Assembly (NCBI GenBank): GCA_023150195.1
Contig: JAKLLI010000015.1
Span: forward strand, 1 to 14,260
From: Azonexus sp.
Lineage (GTDB): Bacteria; Pseudomonadota; Gammaproteobacteria; Burkholderiales; Rhodocyclaceae
Direction of reading: 5' to 3'
Length of the DNA: 14,260 nucleotides
Below are positions 5,317-12,729 of the stretch, piece after piece; position 1 is the stretch's first letter; each line of letters starts with the position of its first letter. The notes under the pieces were generated by a model, which saw nothing but the letters and a program-made list of their open reading frames with translations, made no database searches and was not told the origin of the DNA. A program made the position numbers and the translations under genes.

Positions 5317-6614
5317 TGCCGGCCGGCACCGCGTTCGGTCGCGGCGCAGCGACACCGGCGGCCAATCTGTGGCCGCTGGTGCTGCTGCCCTCGGCCTGGC
5401 ATTACCAGCACCCGCTGCTGTTCAGCCTGCGCCACGTCGAAAACATGTTGCTCTGGGGCTTGCCGCTGCTCGGGCTGCTCTGCTGGCGGCGGCTGCCGGG
5501 CCTCGCCTGGGTGATGCTGCTCGGCATTGGGTTGCTACTCGCCTGGCAGGCGGCCGACTACCGTTTGCAGCGTGAGGCAGTGCTCGCCGCCGGGCCGGCG
5601 ATGCGCGCGGTCGGCCAGCATTTCGTCGTCGGCTACACCGATGTCGACGAAGTCAGCGAACTGGCGGCCAAAGGGCTGATCGGCGGCATCTACGTCGGCC
5701 GGCGCAACGTGCGCGGACGCAGCCTGGACGAGGTGCGCGCCGAGATCGCCGGCCTGCAGGCGATGCGCGCACAGGTAGGGTTGCCGCCGCTAATCGTCGC
5801 CGCCGACCAGGAGGGCGGCCGGGTCAATCATCTGTCGCCGCTGCTCGAACGTCTGCCGCCGCTGGCCGGCGTCGCCGACCAGCCCGACCCCGGCATTGCC
5901 GCGCAGGCCTACGGCGCACGCCAGGGCGGTGCTCTGGCCGGGCTCGGCGTCACCCTCAACTTCGGCCCGGTGGTCGACCTGCGCCCAGCCGACCGGCCTG
6001 CCGGCGACATCTTCAGCGACATCCCGGCACGTGCCATCGGCAGCGATCCGGAAGGCGTCACCGAAGTCGCCGCCGGCTACCTCGACGGCCTCGCCGCCAG
6101 GGGCGTGCGGGGCACGCTGAAGCATTTTCCCGGTCTGGGGCGGGTCGACCGTGACACGCACCTGCACCCGGCCCGGTTGAGCGAAACGCCCGCCGAACTG
6201 GCCGCCGACTGGCAGCCCTTCCGCAGCCTGGCCGGCCACGCCGGCAGCGCGCTGATGCTCGGCCACGTGACGCTGGAGGCGCTCGACCCCTACCGCGCCG
6301 CCTCGCACTCGCCGGCCGTCGTCCGGCTGTTGCGCAATGAATGGGGCTACGACGGCGTGCTGGTCACCGACGACCTGAACATGGGCGCGGTGTACAGCCA
6401 GGGCATCGGCAAGGTCGCCAGCGAGGCGCTGATTGCCGGCGTTGACCTGGTGCTGGTCAGCTACGATCCGCGCCAGTTCTACCGTGCCTTGTACTGCGCG
6501 GCGATTGCGCTTGAAAGCGGTCGCCTGTCGTCTGAAACCTTGGCCGCCAGTTCAAAACGGCTGGCGCGATTCAATGGCGTCGATAGCGCGCATCCAGTCC
6601 GCAGAAAATCGTGA
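5316..6614 (+). CDS. Membrane-anchored GH3 / NagZ-like beta-N-acetylhexosaminidase
   Basis: Glycoside hydrolase family 3, NagZ branch. NagZ removes GlcNAc from GlcNAc-anhydroMurNAc muropeptides during murein recycling. The catalytic domain covers about residues 95-420. Visible are VAADQEGGRVNHL, LNFGPVVDL, KHFPG (K269-G273), the general acid/base dyad as DTH (D280, H282), and LVTDDLNMGAV with probable nucleophile D352. Unlike the usual cytosolic NagZ of about 340 aa, this 432-aa protein begins with about 85 extra residues. These hold a moderately hydrophobic stretch (about 19-37) and two strongly hydrophobic ones (about 44-57 and 62-78) around a short CWRRLPG turn. By the positive-inside rule the Arg-rich turn would be cytoplasmic and the enzyme domain periplasmic; this is inference. 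The usual KHFPGHG is KHFPGLG here. Its start overlaps the creD stop, with a strong Shine-Dalgarno inside creD, so it should respond to CreB. Confidence 0.87.
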   Translation: MPAGTAFGRGAATPAANLWPLVLLPSAWHYQHPLLFSLRHVENMLLWGLPLLGLLCWRRLPGLAWVMLLGIGLLLAWQAADYRLQREAVLAAGPAMRAVGQHFVVGYTDVDEVSELAAKGLIGGIYVGRRNVRGRSLDEVRAEIAGLQAMRAQVGLPPLIVAADQEGGRVNHLSPLLERLPPLAGVADQPDPGIAAQAYGARQGGALAGLGVTLNFGPVVDLRPADRPAGDIFSDIPARAIGSDPEGVTEVAAGYLDGLAARGVRGTLKHFPGLGRVDRDTHLHPARLSETPAELAADWQPFRSLAGHAGSALMLGHVTLEALDPYRAASHSPAVVRLLRNEWGYDGVLVTDDLNMGAVYSQGIGKVASEALIAGVDLVLVSYDPRQFYRALYCAAIALESGRLSSETLAASSKRLARFNGVDSAHPVRRKS

Positions 6615-6678
6615 GCCTCAAATCCTGTGGTACGCCGTTGCAGTCTTTACCCCCGGTGCAGGCCAGCGCAGCAGCCTC

Positions 6679-6687
6679 TGCTAAAAT
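6679..6687 (+). promoter_or_regulatory. Predicted extended -10 promoter of hda
   Basis: TGCTAAAAT is an extended -10 (TGn plus TAAAAT) lying 27 nt before the GTG start of hda. A start near 6694 would give a 5' leader of about 21 nt. No good -35 is present at 16-18 nt, as expected for an extended -10 type. It suggests that hda does not depend on the creD operon for expression. The 100-bp gap after the GH3 gene shows no clear terminator. Confidence 0.5.
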
Positions 6688-6714
6688 TCGCGCTCCGATT
6701 TTTCGCCATCTACC

Positions 6715-7374
6715 GTGCGCCAGCTAATACTCGACCTTTTGCCTGAAACACCGCCGACGCTGGACAATTTTGTGGCCGGCGCGAATGCGGAAACCTTGGC
6801 CGCCTTGACAGGCTGGCTGGCGGGTCAGAACAGCACCACCGGGTTCTGCCTTTATGGAGAAGCGGGCTGTGGGCGCACTCACCTGTTGCAGGCGAGCGGC
6901 TTCACCCTGAGCGATGCCATCGCCGACCCCGACCTGAGCGACCTGCCCGCCGACATGCATCTCGCGGTCGACAATGTGGAGGCGCTGAGCGAGTCCGGAC
7001 AAATCGTCCTGTTCAATCATTTCAATCGGCTGAAAATGGCCGGCGGCCAATTGTTGACCGCAGCAGCGCAACCGCCGGCGCATCTGGCGCTTCGTGAAGA
7101 CCTGCGCACCCGGCTGGGCTACGGCCTGATCTACCGCCTGCATCCCTTAACCGATCACGAAAAGGCCGCCGCACTGGCAACGCAGGCACGCGAGCGGGCG
7201 CTGAAATTGCCGCCGGAAAGTATCGATTACCTGCTACGCCACGCCCCCCGCGACATGCGCTCGCTCTCTGCTTTCATCGTGGCGCTCGATCGCTACACCC
7301 TCGAACACAAACGCGCCGTGACCCTGCCGCTGCTGCGCAGCCTGCTCAACGACACCTTGCCGCTGGAAAACTGA
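6715..7374 (+). CDS. hda: DnaA regulatory inactivator Hda
   Basis: Hda is an AAA+ DnaA paralogue. With the DNA-loaded sliding clamp it stimulates ATP hydrolysis by DnaA and so prevents re-initiation. The 219 aa begin MRQLILDL, where QLILDL (residues 3-8) is a good clamp-binding motif. A Walker A-like segment, LYGEAGCGRTHLL (about 46-58), has Arg where ATPases usually have Lys, as in other Hda proteins. A Walker B-like HLAVDNVEAL and the C-terminal RDMRSLSAFIVALDRY (arginine-containing lid) follow. There is no DnaA domain IV, as expected. The start is GTG at 6715, chosen because the clamp motif must be kept; no Shine-Dalgarno is seen. The next gene starts 1 nt after the TGA, so they form an operon. 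Confidence 0.93.
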   Translation: MRQLILDLLPETPPTLDNFVAGANAETLAALTGWLAGQNSTTGFCLYGEAGCGRTHLLQASGFTLSDAIADPDLSDLPADMHLAVDNVEALSESGQIVLFNHFNRLKMAGGQLLTAAAQPPAHLALREDLRTRLGYGLIYRLHPLTDHEKAAALATQARERALKLPPESIDYLLRHAPRDMRSLSAFIVALDRYTLEHKRAVTLPLLRSLLNDTLPLEN

Positions 7375-7375
7375 C

Positions 7376-8044
7376 ATGAATCTCGCCCTTTTCGACCTCG
7401 ACAACACCCTGCTGGCTGGCGACTCCGATTTTGAATGGGCGCAGTTCCTCATTTCCCGGGGTGTCGTCGACCCCGTGCTTCAGGAGGCCAAAAACCAGCA
7501 GTTTTACGCGCAATACAAGGCGGGCACGCTGGATATCTACGAGTTTCTCGACTTCCAGCTGGCACCGCTGGCCCGCCACGACCGCACCGAACTGGATGCC
7601 TGGCACCTTGAATACATGGATCGCCACATTCGTCCGATCATGACCGCGCAGGCGCGCACCCTGGTCCTTGAGCACCTGGCCAGCGGCGATCTGTGCGCCA
7701 TCGTGACGGCGACCAACAGCTTCGTCACCGGGCCGATCGCCCGTGAATTCGGCATTCCCAACCTGATCGGCACCATTCCTGCGGTCGACGTGGCCACGGG
7801 CCGTTTTTCCGGAAAATCGACAGACACCCCCTCGTTTCAGGGCGGCAAAATCACCCGCGTCGAAAGCTGGCTGGCATCGCAGGGCCTGTGGTGGGGCGCC
7901 TTCGAGCAAAGCTATTTCTACAGCGACTCGCACAACGATTTGCCGCTGATGGAGAAGGTCACCCGACCCGTCGCCGTAGACCCGGATGAGACCCTGCGCG
8001 CCCACGCCAGCAAAATGGGCTGGAAAATCATCACTTTGCGGTAA
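7376..8044 (+). CDS. HAD superfamily subfamily IB phosphatase (SerB-like)
   Basis: Cytosolic phosphomonoesterase of the haloacid dehalogenase superfamily, subfamily IB. The exact substrate is not fixed by sequence; relatives are annotated as phosphoserine or histidinol-phosphate phosphatases. The 222 aa contain motif I FDLDNTL (nucleophile D7, acid D9), motif II at IVTATNS (T111), motif III Lys around K158 (GGKITRV), and motif IV SDSHNDLPL (D184, D188) for Mg2+. An alpha-helical cap lies between motifs I and II. Length is typical. The ATG follows the hda stop after 1 nt, so it should be translated with hda, an arrangement common in betaproteobacteria where it precedes pcnB. The catalytic residues look intact, so it is probably active. 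Confidence 0.85.
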   Translation: MNLALFDLDNTLLAGDSDFEWAQFLISRGVVDPVLQEAKNQQFYAQYKAGTLDIYEFLDFQLAPLARHDRTELDAWHLEYMDRHIRPIMTAQARTLVLEHLASGDLCAIVTATNSFVTGPIAREFGIPNLIGTIPAVDVATGRFSGKSTDTPSFQGGKITRVESWLASQGLWWGAFEQSYFYSDSHNDLPLMEKVTRPVAVDPDETLRAHASKMGWKIITLR

Positions 8045-8047
8045 AAT
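8042..8047 (+). promoter_or_regulatory. Possible -10 element for pcnB
   Basis: TAAAAT overlaps the TAA stop of the preceding gene and lies 45 nt before the pcnB GTG. No good -35 or TGn extension is visible, so this is weak. It could give pcnB-folK a promoter of its own in addition to read-through from hda. Confidence 0.3.
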
Positions 8048-8092
8048 CCGGGCTTTTCCGCTGCGCCCCGGCGCACTTTTGTACAGGCACTC

Positions 8093-9436
8093 GTGATCCG
8101 CAAACTCATTTCCCGCGTCTTCCGCAGCAAGAAGCCCAAAGCCGGCCACAGCGAACCGGCTGTGATTCCCGTTTCCAGTCATGGCATCACCCGAGACCGC
8201 CTCAGCAGCGGTAGCCGCCGGACGTGCGAAACGCTGCAAGCGGCCGGATTCAAAGCCTACGTCGTCGGTGGCGCGGTACGCGATCTGCTGATCGGCGCCG
8301 AGCCCAAGGATTTTGACGTGGCCACCGATGCCACGCCGGAAGAGGTCAAGCGTGCCTTCCGTCGCTCGCGCATCATTGGCCGCCGTTTTCAGATCGTGCA
8401 TGTGATGATGGGGCAGGAGGTGATCGAAACCACCACCTTCCGCGGTCAACTCGACGCCAATACCAAAAAGGACGAACACGGTCGCGTACTGCACGACAAC
8501 GTGTTCGGCACCCAGGCCGAGGATGCCGCGCGCCGCGATTTCACGGCCAATGCGCTGTATTACGATCCCGGCACGGAAACGATCATTGATTACCACCACG
8601 GCGTTGGCGATCTGAAAGCCCGCACCCTGCGCATGATCGGCGAGCCGCGCGCCCGCTATCGCGAAGACCCGGTGCGCATGCTGCGCGCCGTTCGTCTCGC
8701 CGCCAAACTGGGCTTGTCGATCGATCCCGAGGCCAAAAAGCCGATCCGCGACATGGCCGGCCTGCTGGAAAACGTCCCGGCGGCCCGACTCTTCGACGAA
8801 ATGCTCAAGCTACTGACTTCCGGCCATGCCGTGAAATGCATCACGCAATTACGCGACGAAGGCCTGCACCACGGCTTGCTGCCCCTGCTCGACGTCATTC
8901 TCGAACAGCCGATGGGCGAAAAATTTGTGATGTTGTCGCTGGCCAACACCGACGAGCGCATTCGCAAAGGCAAGGGCAGTTCGCCCGGTTTCCTGTTCGC
9001 CACCCTGCTCTGGCACGAAGTGCTGGCCCACTGGGACAAGATGAAAGCCAAGGGCGAAGCCAAAATTCCTGCGCTGTTTCAGGCCATGGACAACGTGCTG
9101 GATGTCCAGGGCGAAAAACTCGCGATCACGCGGCGCATCGCCGGCGACATCAAGGATATCTGGGCCTTGCAGCCGCGCTTCGAACAACGTGCCGGCAAGC
9201 GTCCCTATGCCTTGCTGGAACAACCCCGTTTCCGCGCCGGCTACGATTTTCTGGTGCTGCGCGCCCAGGCCGGGGAAATCGACATGGAAGTTGCCGACTG
9301 GTGGACGCGTTTCCAGCAGGCGGATGGCGAGCAACGGGCCACCTTGCTGATGCCGGAGCAGGCAGGCGATAAAAAGCGCCGTCGGCGCCGCAAAAAACCA
9401 GCGACAGCGACGGTCGACCGTGGCAACGCCGAATAA
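8093..9436 (+). CDS. pcnB: Poly(A) polymerase I
   Basis: PcnB adds poly(A) tails to RNA 3' ends, promoting decay, and belongs to the class II nucleotidyltransferases with CCA-adding enzymes. The 447 aa show the head motif YVVGGAVRDLLIG (G59, G60, R63, D64) followed by KDFDVATDATPEEV, whose D73 and D75 bind the catalytic metals. GRRFQIVHV, DFTANALYYDP and EDPVRMLRAVRLAAKLG (the arginine-rich nucleotide-recognition helix) follow. The C-terminus has a run of Arg/Lys (DKKRRRRRKKPA), as in PcnB and unlike CCA-adding enzymes. GTG 8093 is used as start; it gives the basic, serine-containing N-terminal extension expected for PcnB. The TAA is followed immediately by the ATG of folK with no gap, a usual pcnB-folK pair. 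Confidence 0.93.
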   Translation: MIRKLISRVFRSKKPKAGHSEPAVIPVSSHGITRDRLSSGSRRTCETLQAAGFKAYVVGGAVRDLLIGAEPKDFDVATDATPEEVKRAFRRSRIIGRRFQIVHVMMGQEVIETTTFRGQLDANTKKDEHGRVLHDNVFGTQAEDAARRDFTANALYYDPGTETIIDYHHGVGDLKARTLRMIGEPRARYREDPVRMLRAVRLAAKLGLSIDPEAKKPIRDMAGLLENVPAARLFDEMLKLLTSGHAVKCITQLRDEGLHHGLLPLLDVILEQPMGEKFVMLSLANTDERIRKGKGSSPGFLFATLLWHEVLAHWDKMKAKGEAKIPALFQAMDNVLDVQGEKLAITRRIAGDIKDIWALQPRFEQRAGKRPYALLEQPRFRAGYDFLVLRAQAGEIDMEVADWWTRFQQADGEQRATLLMPEQAGDKKRRRRRKKPATATVDRGNAE

Positions 9437-9913
9437 ATGAGCCAGGCCTTCATCGCGCTGGGCGCCAATCTGGGTGACCCGGCCGCAACGATTCGCGCCG
9501 CCTTCGAGGCACTGAACGAACTACCGGAAAGCCGGCTGCTGGCCTGCTCCGAACTCTATCGCACCGCACCGGTCGGCATGACCGGGCAACCCGAGTTCGT
9601 TAATGCCGCTGCGCGCATCGAAACCACGCTGGCGCCGGAGGCCCTGCTCGACGCACTGCTGGCCATCGAGCACCGCTTTGGTCGTATCCGCGCCGAACGC
9701 AACGGCCCCCGCACGCTGGATCTCGACATCCTGCTTTACGACGACTTGGTGATCGACACCCCGCGCCTGACCTTGCCCCATCCCCGCCTGCATCTGCGCG
9801 CCTTTGTCCTCTATCCGCTCGCCGACCTCGCCCCCGATCTGGCCTTGCCCGGACGCGGCACGCTGGCGGCGTGGTTGCCGGCGGTCGCCAATCAGGGCAT
9901 CTGCCCCCTGTAA
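9437..9913 (+). CDS. folK: HPPK: 6-hydroxymethyl-dihydropterin pyrophosphokinase
   Basis: FolK transfers pyrophosphate from ATP to 6-hydroxymethyl-7,8-dihydropterin, the step before dihydropteroate synthase in folate synthesis. The 158 aa are the usual single-domain length. Visible are AFIALGANLGDP at the N-terminus, SELYRTAPVG, QPEFVNAAARIET, the catalytic-loop Arg cluster (R83-R92) and RTLDLDILLYDD. The metal-binding D95 and D97 have the same numbers as in E. coli FolK. LPHPRLHLRAFVLYPLADLAP closes the conserved part. The ATG abuts the pcnB TAA, with no separate ribosome site, so translation is likely coupled. A 70-bp gap with its own promoter separates it from panB. Confidence 0.95.
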   Translation: MSQAFIALGANLGDPAATIRAAFEALNELPESRLLACSELYRTAPVGMTGQPEFVNAAARIETTLAPEALLDALLAIEHRFGRIRAERNGPRTLDLDILLYDDLVIDTPRLTLPHPRLHLRAFVLYPLADLAPDLALPGRGTLAAWLPAVANQGICPL

Positions 9914-9920
9914 TTAGCGC

Positions 9921-9951
9921 TTGACGCGCCTCCGGCGCCTCTGTGTATCCT
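9921..9951 (+). promoter_or_regulatory. Predicted promoter of panBC
   Basis: TTGACG (9921-9926) is a good -35. The best -10 is TATCCT (9946-9951), but the spacer of 19 nt is long. A 5-bp inverted repeat, GCGCC-TCC-GGCGC (9926-9938), fills part of the spacer. Transcription would begin about 25 nt before the panB ATG. Moderate to weak prediction. Confidence 0.4.
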
Positions 9952-9983
9952 AGTCACCCGTTTTTTCCCTACCCTCAACGCCC

Positions 9984-10802
9984 ATGTCCGCTCAAACGCT
10001 CACCCGCCGCCTGACCCAGGCCGATCTTGGCAAGCTGTACCAGGCCGGCGAAAAAGTCGTCATGTTCACCTGCTACGACGCCAGCTTCGCGCGCCTGCTC
10101 GACGGCGCCGGAGTAGACAGCATCCTGATCGGGGATTCGCTGGGCAATGTCATTCAGGGACATGACACCACCCTGCCGGTGACGGTCGCGGACATCGCCT
10201 ACCATACCGCCGCCGTCAAACGCGGCTCCGACCGGCCGTTCATCATTGCCGACATGCCTTTCGGCAGCTATCAGGAATCGCCGGAACAGGCCTTCCGCAA
10301 TGCCGCCACGCTGATGGCCGCCGGCGCCCAGATGGTCAAACTGGAAGGCGGCAAGGAGATGGCCCCCACCGTGGCCTTCCTCGTGCAGCGCGGCATTCCC
10401 GTTTGCGGCCATGTCGGGCTCACGCCGCAATCGGTACACGTCCTCGGCGGCTACAAGGTGCAAGGCAAGGGCGATGCCGCCGCACAGCGCCTGAAGGACG
10501 ATGCGCAAGCCCTGCAGGCCGCCGGGGCGACCATGATCGTGCTCGAAGCCATTCCGGCCACACTGGCCACGGAAGTGAGCGCTGCACTGGCCATCATCAC
10601 CATCGGCATCGGTGCCGGCAAGGACACCTCCGGGCAAGTGATGGTGCTGCACGACGCCTTCGACATCCCGCCGGGCAAGAAGGCCAAGTTTGTCAAAAAC
10701 TTCATGGAGGGCGCCAGCAGCATTCACGATGCGGCCTGCCGCGCCGTTGCCGCGGTCAAGTCCGGGGACTACCCCGGGCCGGAACACACCTACGCCGCCT
10801 GA
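9984..10802 (+). CDS. panB: 3-methyl-2-oxobutanoate hydroxymethyltransferase
   Basis: PanB converts 2-oxoisovalerate and methylene-tetrahydrofolate to ketopantoate, the first committed step of pantothenate synthesis; it acts as a cytosolic (beta/alpha)8 decamer. The 272 aa carry [66 protein letters not shown] and [11 protein letters not shown]. Expected ligands and catalytic residues are present: D51 and D90 (Mg2+), K119 and E121 (substrate), and E188 (general acid/base). All are offset 6-7 from the E. coli numbering by a slightly longer N-terminus. The ATG at 9984 gives the family length; no strong Shine-Dalgarno is seen. panC follows after 15 nt, so the two form an operon. PanB uses the same folate pool that the upstream folK supplies. 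Confidence 0.96.
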   Translation: MSAQTLTRRLTQADLGKLYQAGEKVVMFTCYDASFARLLDGAGVDSILIGDSLGNVIQGHDTTLPVTVADIAYHTAAVKRGSDRPFIIADMPFGSYQESPEQAFRNAATLMAAGAQMVKLEGGKEMAPTVAFLVQRGIPVCGHVGLTPQSVHVLGGYKVQGKGDAAAQRLKDDAQALQAAGATMIVLEAIPATLATEVSAALAIITIGIGAGKDTSGQVMVLHDAFDIPPGKKAKFVKNFMEGASSIHDAACRAVAAVKSGDYPGPEHTYAA

Positions 10803-11642
<840 letters not shown>

Positions 11643-11670
11643 GGCGACAAAAATATACATAATTACAGCG

Positions 11671-11698
11671 TTGACACGAGTTTTATTGCCGTTACAAT
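11671..11698 (+). promoter_or_regulatory. Strong predicted sigma70 promoter of panD
   Basis: TTGACA (11671-11676), an exact -35 consensus, and TACAAT (11693-11698), five of six in the -10, are separated by 16 nt in an AT-rich stretch. Transcription should begin near 11705, about 27 nt before the panD start. This is the closest match to consensus in the window and implies that panD can be expressed separately from panBC. Confidence 0.75.
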
Positions 11699-11731
11699 GC
11701 GCTTCCCCCAACTTTCTGGATGAGTGAAACC

Positions 11732-12115
11732 ATGCAGAGAACCATGTTGAAGTCTAAGTTGCATCGCGTGACCGCAACCCACGCTGATCTGCATTACGAA
11801 GGTTCGTGCGCCATTGATGACGATCTGCTGGAAGCAGCCAACATCAAGGAATACGAGCAAATCGACATCTGGAACGTCAACAACGGCGAGCGTTTCACCA
11901 CCTATGCCATCCGCGCCGAGCGGGGTTCAGGCGTCATTTCGGTCAACGGCTCGGCCGCCCGTCGTGCCGCCCCCGGCGACATCCTGATCATCGCCACCTT
12001 CGCCGTGTATAACGAAGTGGAATTGGCCAAGCACGAGCCGGATCTGATCTACGTCGATTCACAGAATCGCATCGTCCGTCGCGGCCACAAGATTCCGGTT
12101 CAGGCCGCCGCCTGA
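11732..12115 (+). CDS. panD: Aspartate 1-decarboxylase precursor
   Basis: PanD decarboxylates L-aspartate to beta-alanine, the second substrate of PanC. It is made as a proenzyme that cleaves itself between G24 and S25, turning the serine into a pyruvoyl cofactor. I use the ATG at 11732 ([13 protein letters not shown]), not the in-frame ATG four codons earlier at 11720. With 11732 the cleavage site YEGSC puts Ser at residue 25, exactly as in E. coli, and the length is 127 aa against 126. K9, H11, Y22, R54-type and Y58-type active-site residues lie in matching context ([17 protein letters not shown]). It is followed by a strong terminator, so panD closes the pantothenate block. A PanZ-type maturation factor is not seen here. 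Confidence 0.94.
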   Translation: MQRTMLKSKLHRVTATHADLHYEGSCAIDDDLLEAANIKEYEQIDIWNVNNGERFTTYAIRAERGSGVISVNGSAARRAAPGDILIIATFAVYNEVELAKHEPDLIYVDSQNRIVRRGHKIPVQAAA

Positions 12116-12137
12116 TCCACGGCCTCTCCACCCGATG

Positions 12138-12168
12138 AAAACCCGCCTGTTGGCGGGTTTTTCTTTTT
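12138..12168 (+). terminator. Intrinsic terminator after panD
   Basis: A GC-rich stem, AACCCGCC (12140-12147) with GGCGGGTT (12152-12159) and a TGTT loop, is extended by A:T pairs and followed by TTTTTCTTTTT. It lies about 23 nt after the panD stop and should end transcription of the pan genes. Confidence 0.9.
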
Positions 12169-12177
12169 CGGTAGAAT
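12150..12177 (+). promoter_or_regulatory. Predicted promoter of the 170-aa hypothetical gene
   Basis: TAGAAT (12172-12177) is a good -10. TTGGCG (12150-12155), inside the loop and descending arm of the panD terminator, fits as a -35 with a 16-nt spacer. A good Shine-Dalgarno, GGAGAG (12207-12212), lies 4 nt before the downstream ATG. Terminator and promoter would thus share the same bases. Confidence 0.5.
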
Positions 12178-12216
12178 GCGGCTTCAAAAACAGCATCACC
12201 GACAACGGAGAGAGAC

Positions 12217-12729
12217 ATGGGCGTCGTATTCGCCAAAACTGCGCACGGGCAGGCGGAAATCAGCCAGCGCACCGGGGCGCTCACGCCACGTCAGCGGCGC
12301 GTCCTGATCATGGTCGATGGCAAGCGGACCGTCGACGAATTGCGCGAACTGCTTCAAGCCGATGATCTGCAGCACACGCTGGGCCTGCTTGAAGAAGAAG
12401 CCTACATCGAAGTCAGCGGACTCAAGGATGCTTCAGGCCAGCAGCAAATCGCCCCGGCAGCCCCCTTGCCTTCGATTACCGCATTCCGCCCTGCGCCCAG
12501 CCCGCCCAATCCCAAAGAACTGGAGATGGCGAGCAACTTCATCCAGAACTCGCTGAAGACTTTCTGCGGCCCCTTTGCCCACCTGCATATCGTCGAGGCC
12601 GCATTTTCGGCAAAAAGCCACGAAGCCCTGCGCCTGCAATTCGACCCCTGGTTCCACGTCATCGTGCAGACGCGCGAGGGGCGACGGCGCGCAGAAGAAC
12701 TGCGCGCCCAACTGCTCAAGGTCATTTAA
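12217..12729 (+). CDS. Conserved hypothetical protein, winged-helix-like N-terminus
   Basis: No function is assigned. The 170-aa cytosolic-looking protein has three parts. An N-terminal segment (about 1-68) has TPRQRRVLIMVDGKRTVDEL and a helical LLQADDLQHTLGLLEEEAYIE, which looks like a small winged-helix fold of the kind seen in bacterial response-type proteins. A Pro/Ala-rich linker covers about 75-102. A C-terminal alpha/beta part (about 103-170) is built around FCGPFAHLHIVEAAF and LQFDPWFHVIVQTREGRRRAEELRAQLL. There is no signal peptide, TM or Cys cluster. The Shine-Dalgarno GGAGAG and its own promoter-like sequence support the start. I believe similar proteins occur in other betaproteobacteria, but cannot confirm this. 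Its TAA overlaps the stop of the convergent NYN gene. Confidence 0.8.
   Translation: MGVVFAKTAHGQAEISQRTGALTPRQRRVLIMVDGKRTVDELRELLQADDLQHTLGLLEEEAYIEVSGLKDASGQQQIAPAAPLPSITAFRPAPSPPNPKELEMASNFIQNSLKTFCGPFAHLHIVEAAFSAKSHEALRLQFDPWFHVIVQTREGRRRAEELRAQLLKVI

Noticed and set aside
3982..5355. 457-codon open frame on the minus strand opposite creD
   Set aside because: It is longer than creD but rich in Gln/Arg/Ala with no motif, as expected for the antisense of a GC-rich gene. CreD on the plus strand has clear TMs, a Shine-Dalgarno and a cre-tag.
7346..8599. 417-codon minus-strand frame across the HAD gene and pcnB
   Set aside because: It spans two well-identified genes and their junction, with no motif or start signal of its own.
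9926..9938. Possible terminator after folK (GCGCC-TCC-GGCGC)
   Set aside because: The stem is only 5 bp, the loop 3 nt, and no T-run follows directly. It lies in the panB promoter spacer.
11720..11731. Upstream panD start (four codons earlier)
   Set aside because: The ATG at 11732 restores Ser25 at the cleavage site and the family N-terminus. The upstream site has no better ribosome signal.
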